Part shown: piece after piece, positions 13,264-13,309 of the stretch
Layout: every line of letters begins with the position of its first letter
Numbering within the stretch: position 1 is the first letter of the stretch
Origin: Campylobacterota bacterium
Lineage (GTDB): Bacteria; Campylobacterota; Campylobacteria; Campylobacterales; SZUA-545
Length of the DNA: 13,309 nucleotides
Direction: 5' to 3'
Assembly (NCBI GenBank): GCA_030836705.1
Contig: JAUPLZ010000254.1
Coordinates: 1 to 13,309, forward strand
The notes under the pieces: generated by a model
Seen by the model: the letters and a program-made list of their open reading frames with translations, nothing else
What the model was told of the DNA's origin: nothing
The model's database searches: none
Made by a program: the position numbers and the translations under genes

Positions 13264-13309
13264 AGAGTAAACTTTTATACCCTCAACCGCACCTACTGCT
13301 TTTACTGCT
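13134..13309. repeat. Perfect 60-base inverted repeat with 56-base spacer (fold-back)
   Basis: The left arm 13134-13193 lies inside rpsK, and the right arm 13250-13309 is its exact reverse complement over all 60 bases, running to the last base of the window. The spacer 13194-13249 is unique and, on the minus strand, carries the true end of rpsK. The inner edges stop matching cleanly at 13194 and 13249. This is the structure expected of a strand-switch chimera or inverted duplication joined just past rpsK, most likely technical. The right arm may continue beyond the window. Confidence 0.93.
13201..13309 (-). CDS. rpsK: Displaced genuine C-terminal part of rpsK (partial)
   Basis: Read on the minus strand from the window end, this frame gives AVKAVGAVEGIKVYSLKDVT, the same as the + strand rpsK, and then continues PLPHNGCRPRKKRRI with TAA at 13203-13201. 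That is the conserved S11 ending absent from the + strand frame. Joining it at the shared GATGTTAC gives a normal 129-residue S11. AAAGG directly after the stop (13200-13196, minus) may be the ribosome-binding site of the next gene, rpsD expected. It is a piece of the same gene read on the opposite strand, not a second copy with its own start. Confidence 0.85.
   Translation of the reverse strand, partial: AVKAVGAVEGIKVYSLKDVTPLPHNGCRPRKKRRI

Noticed and set aside
13134..13309. A real invertible DNA switch with 60-base inverted repeats that toggles the C-terminus of S11
   Set aside because: Inverting the spacer would destroy the conserved tail of an essential ribosomal protein, no recombinase is nearby, the arms are ordinary coding sequence, and the right arm coincides with the window end. 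A strand-switch artefact explains all of it.
13134..13309. A giant rho-independent terminator or regulatory hairpin at the end of rpsK
   Set aside because: A 60-base perfect stem whose left arm is conserved S11 codons is far longer than any terminator, and the operon should continue into rpsD, rpoA and rplQ.

Overview
The window is the front and middle of a long S10-spc-alpha ribosomal protein superoperon from an AT-rich bacterium, almost certainly a member of Campylobacterota (formerly Epsilonproteobacteria). The evidence is the gene order, the absence of rpmD (L30) between rpsE and rplO, map sitting directly between secY and infA without adk, zinc-type S14 and L36, and protein sequences that read like the Sulfurimonas/Campylobacter/Helicobacter versions. 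I cannot fix the genus by eye.

Layout. Bases 1-39 look like the C-terminal end of an antitoxin, followed by a VapC-type PIN-domain toxin (53-454, +). Convergent to it lies an AAA-type ATPase gene (460-1620, -) with a clear Walker A and a seemingly degenerate C-terminal domain. A strong sigma70-type promoter (TTGACA, 17-base spacer, TG-extended -10) at 1628-1656 starts the ribosomal operon, which runs on the + strand to the end: rpsJ, rplC, rplD, rplW, rplB, rpsS, rplV, rpsC, rplP, rpmC, rpsQ, rplN, rplX, rplE, rpsN, rpsH, rplF, rplR, rpsE, rplO, secY, map, infA, rpmJ, rpsM, rpsK. Most genes are separated by 0-12 bases or overlap by 1, 4 or 14 bases, so translational coupling is expected. The one larger gap, 60 bases between infA and rpmJ, holds a possible secondary promoter. 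The products are ribosomal subunit proteins, the SecY translocon channel, methionine aminopeptidase and initiation factor IF-1: making the ribosome, starting translation, and processing or exporting the nascent chain.

The last 176 bases are not normal. Bases 13134-13193, inside rpsK, reappear as a perfect 60-base reverse complement at 13250-13309, the very end of the window, around a 56-base spacer. The spacer read on the minus strand encodes the missing conserved C-terminus of S11, ending in a stop. The + strand rpsK ORF therefore has a false C-terminus from about residue 115. The best explanation is a fold-back (inverted-duplication) chimera at a contig end, not a new gene or a real invertible element.

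I found no new biological system. Apart from the flanking toxin and ATPase genes and the fold-back, this is a conserved housekeeping region. No tRNA, rRNA, CRISPR array or insertion sequence was seen, and no stretch over 300 bases lacks a gene.
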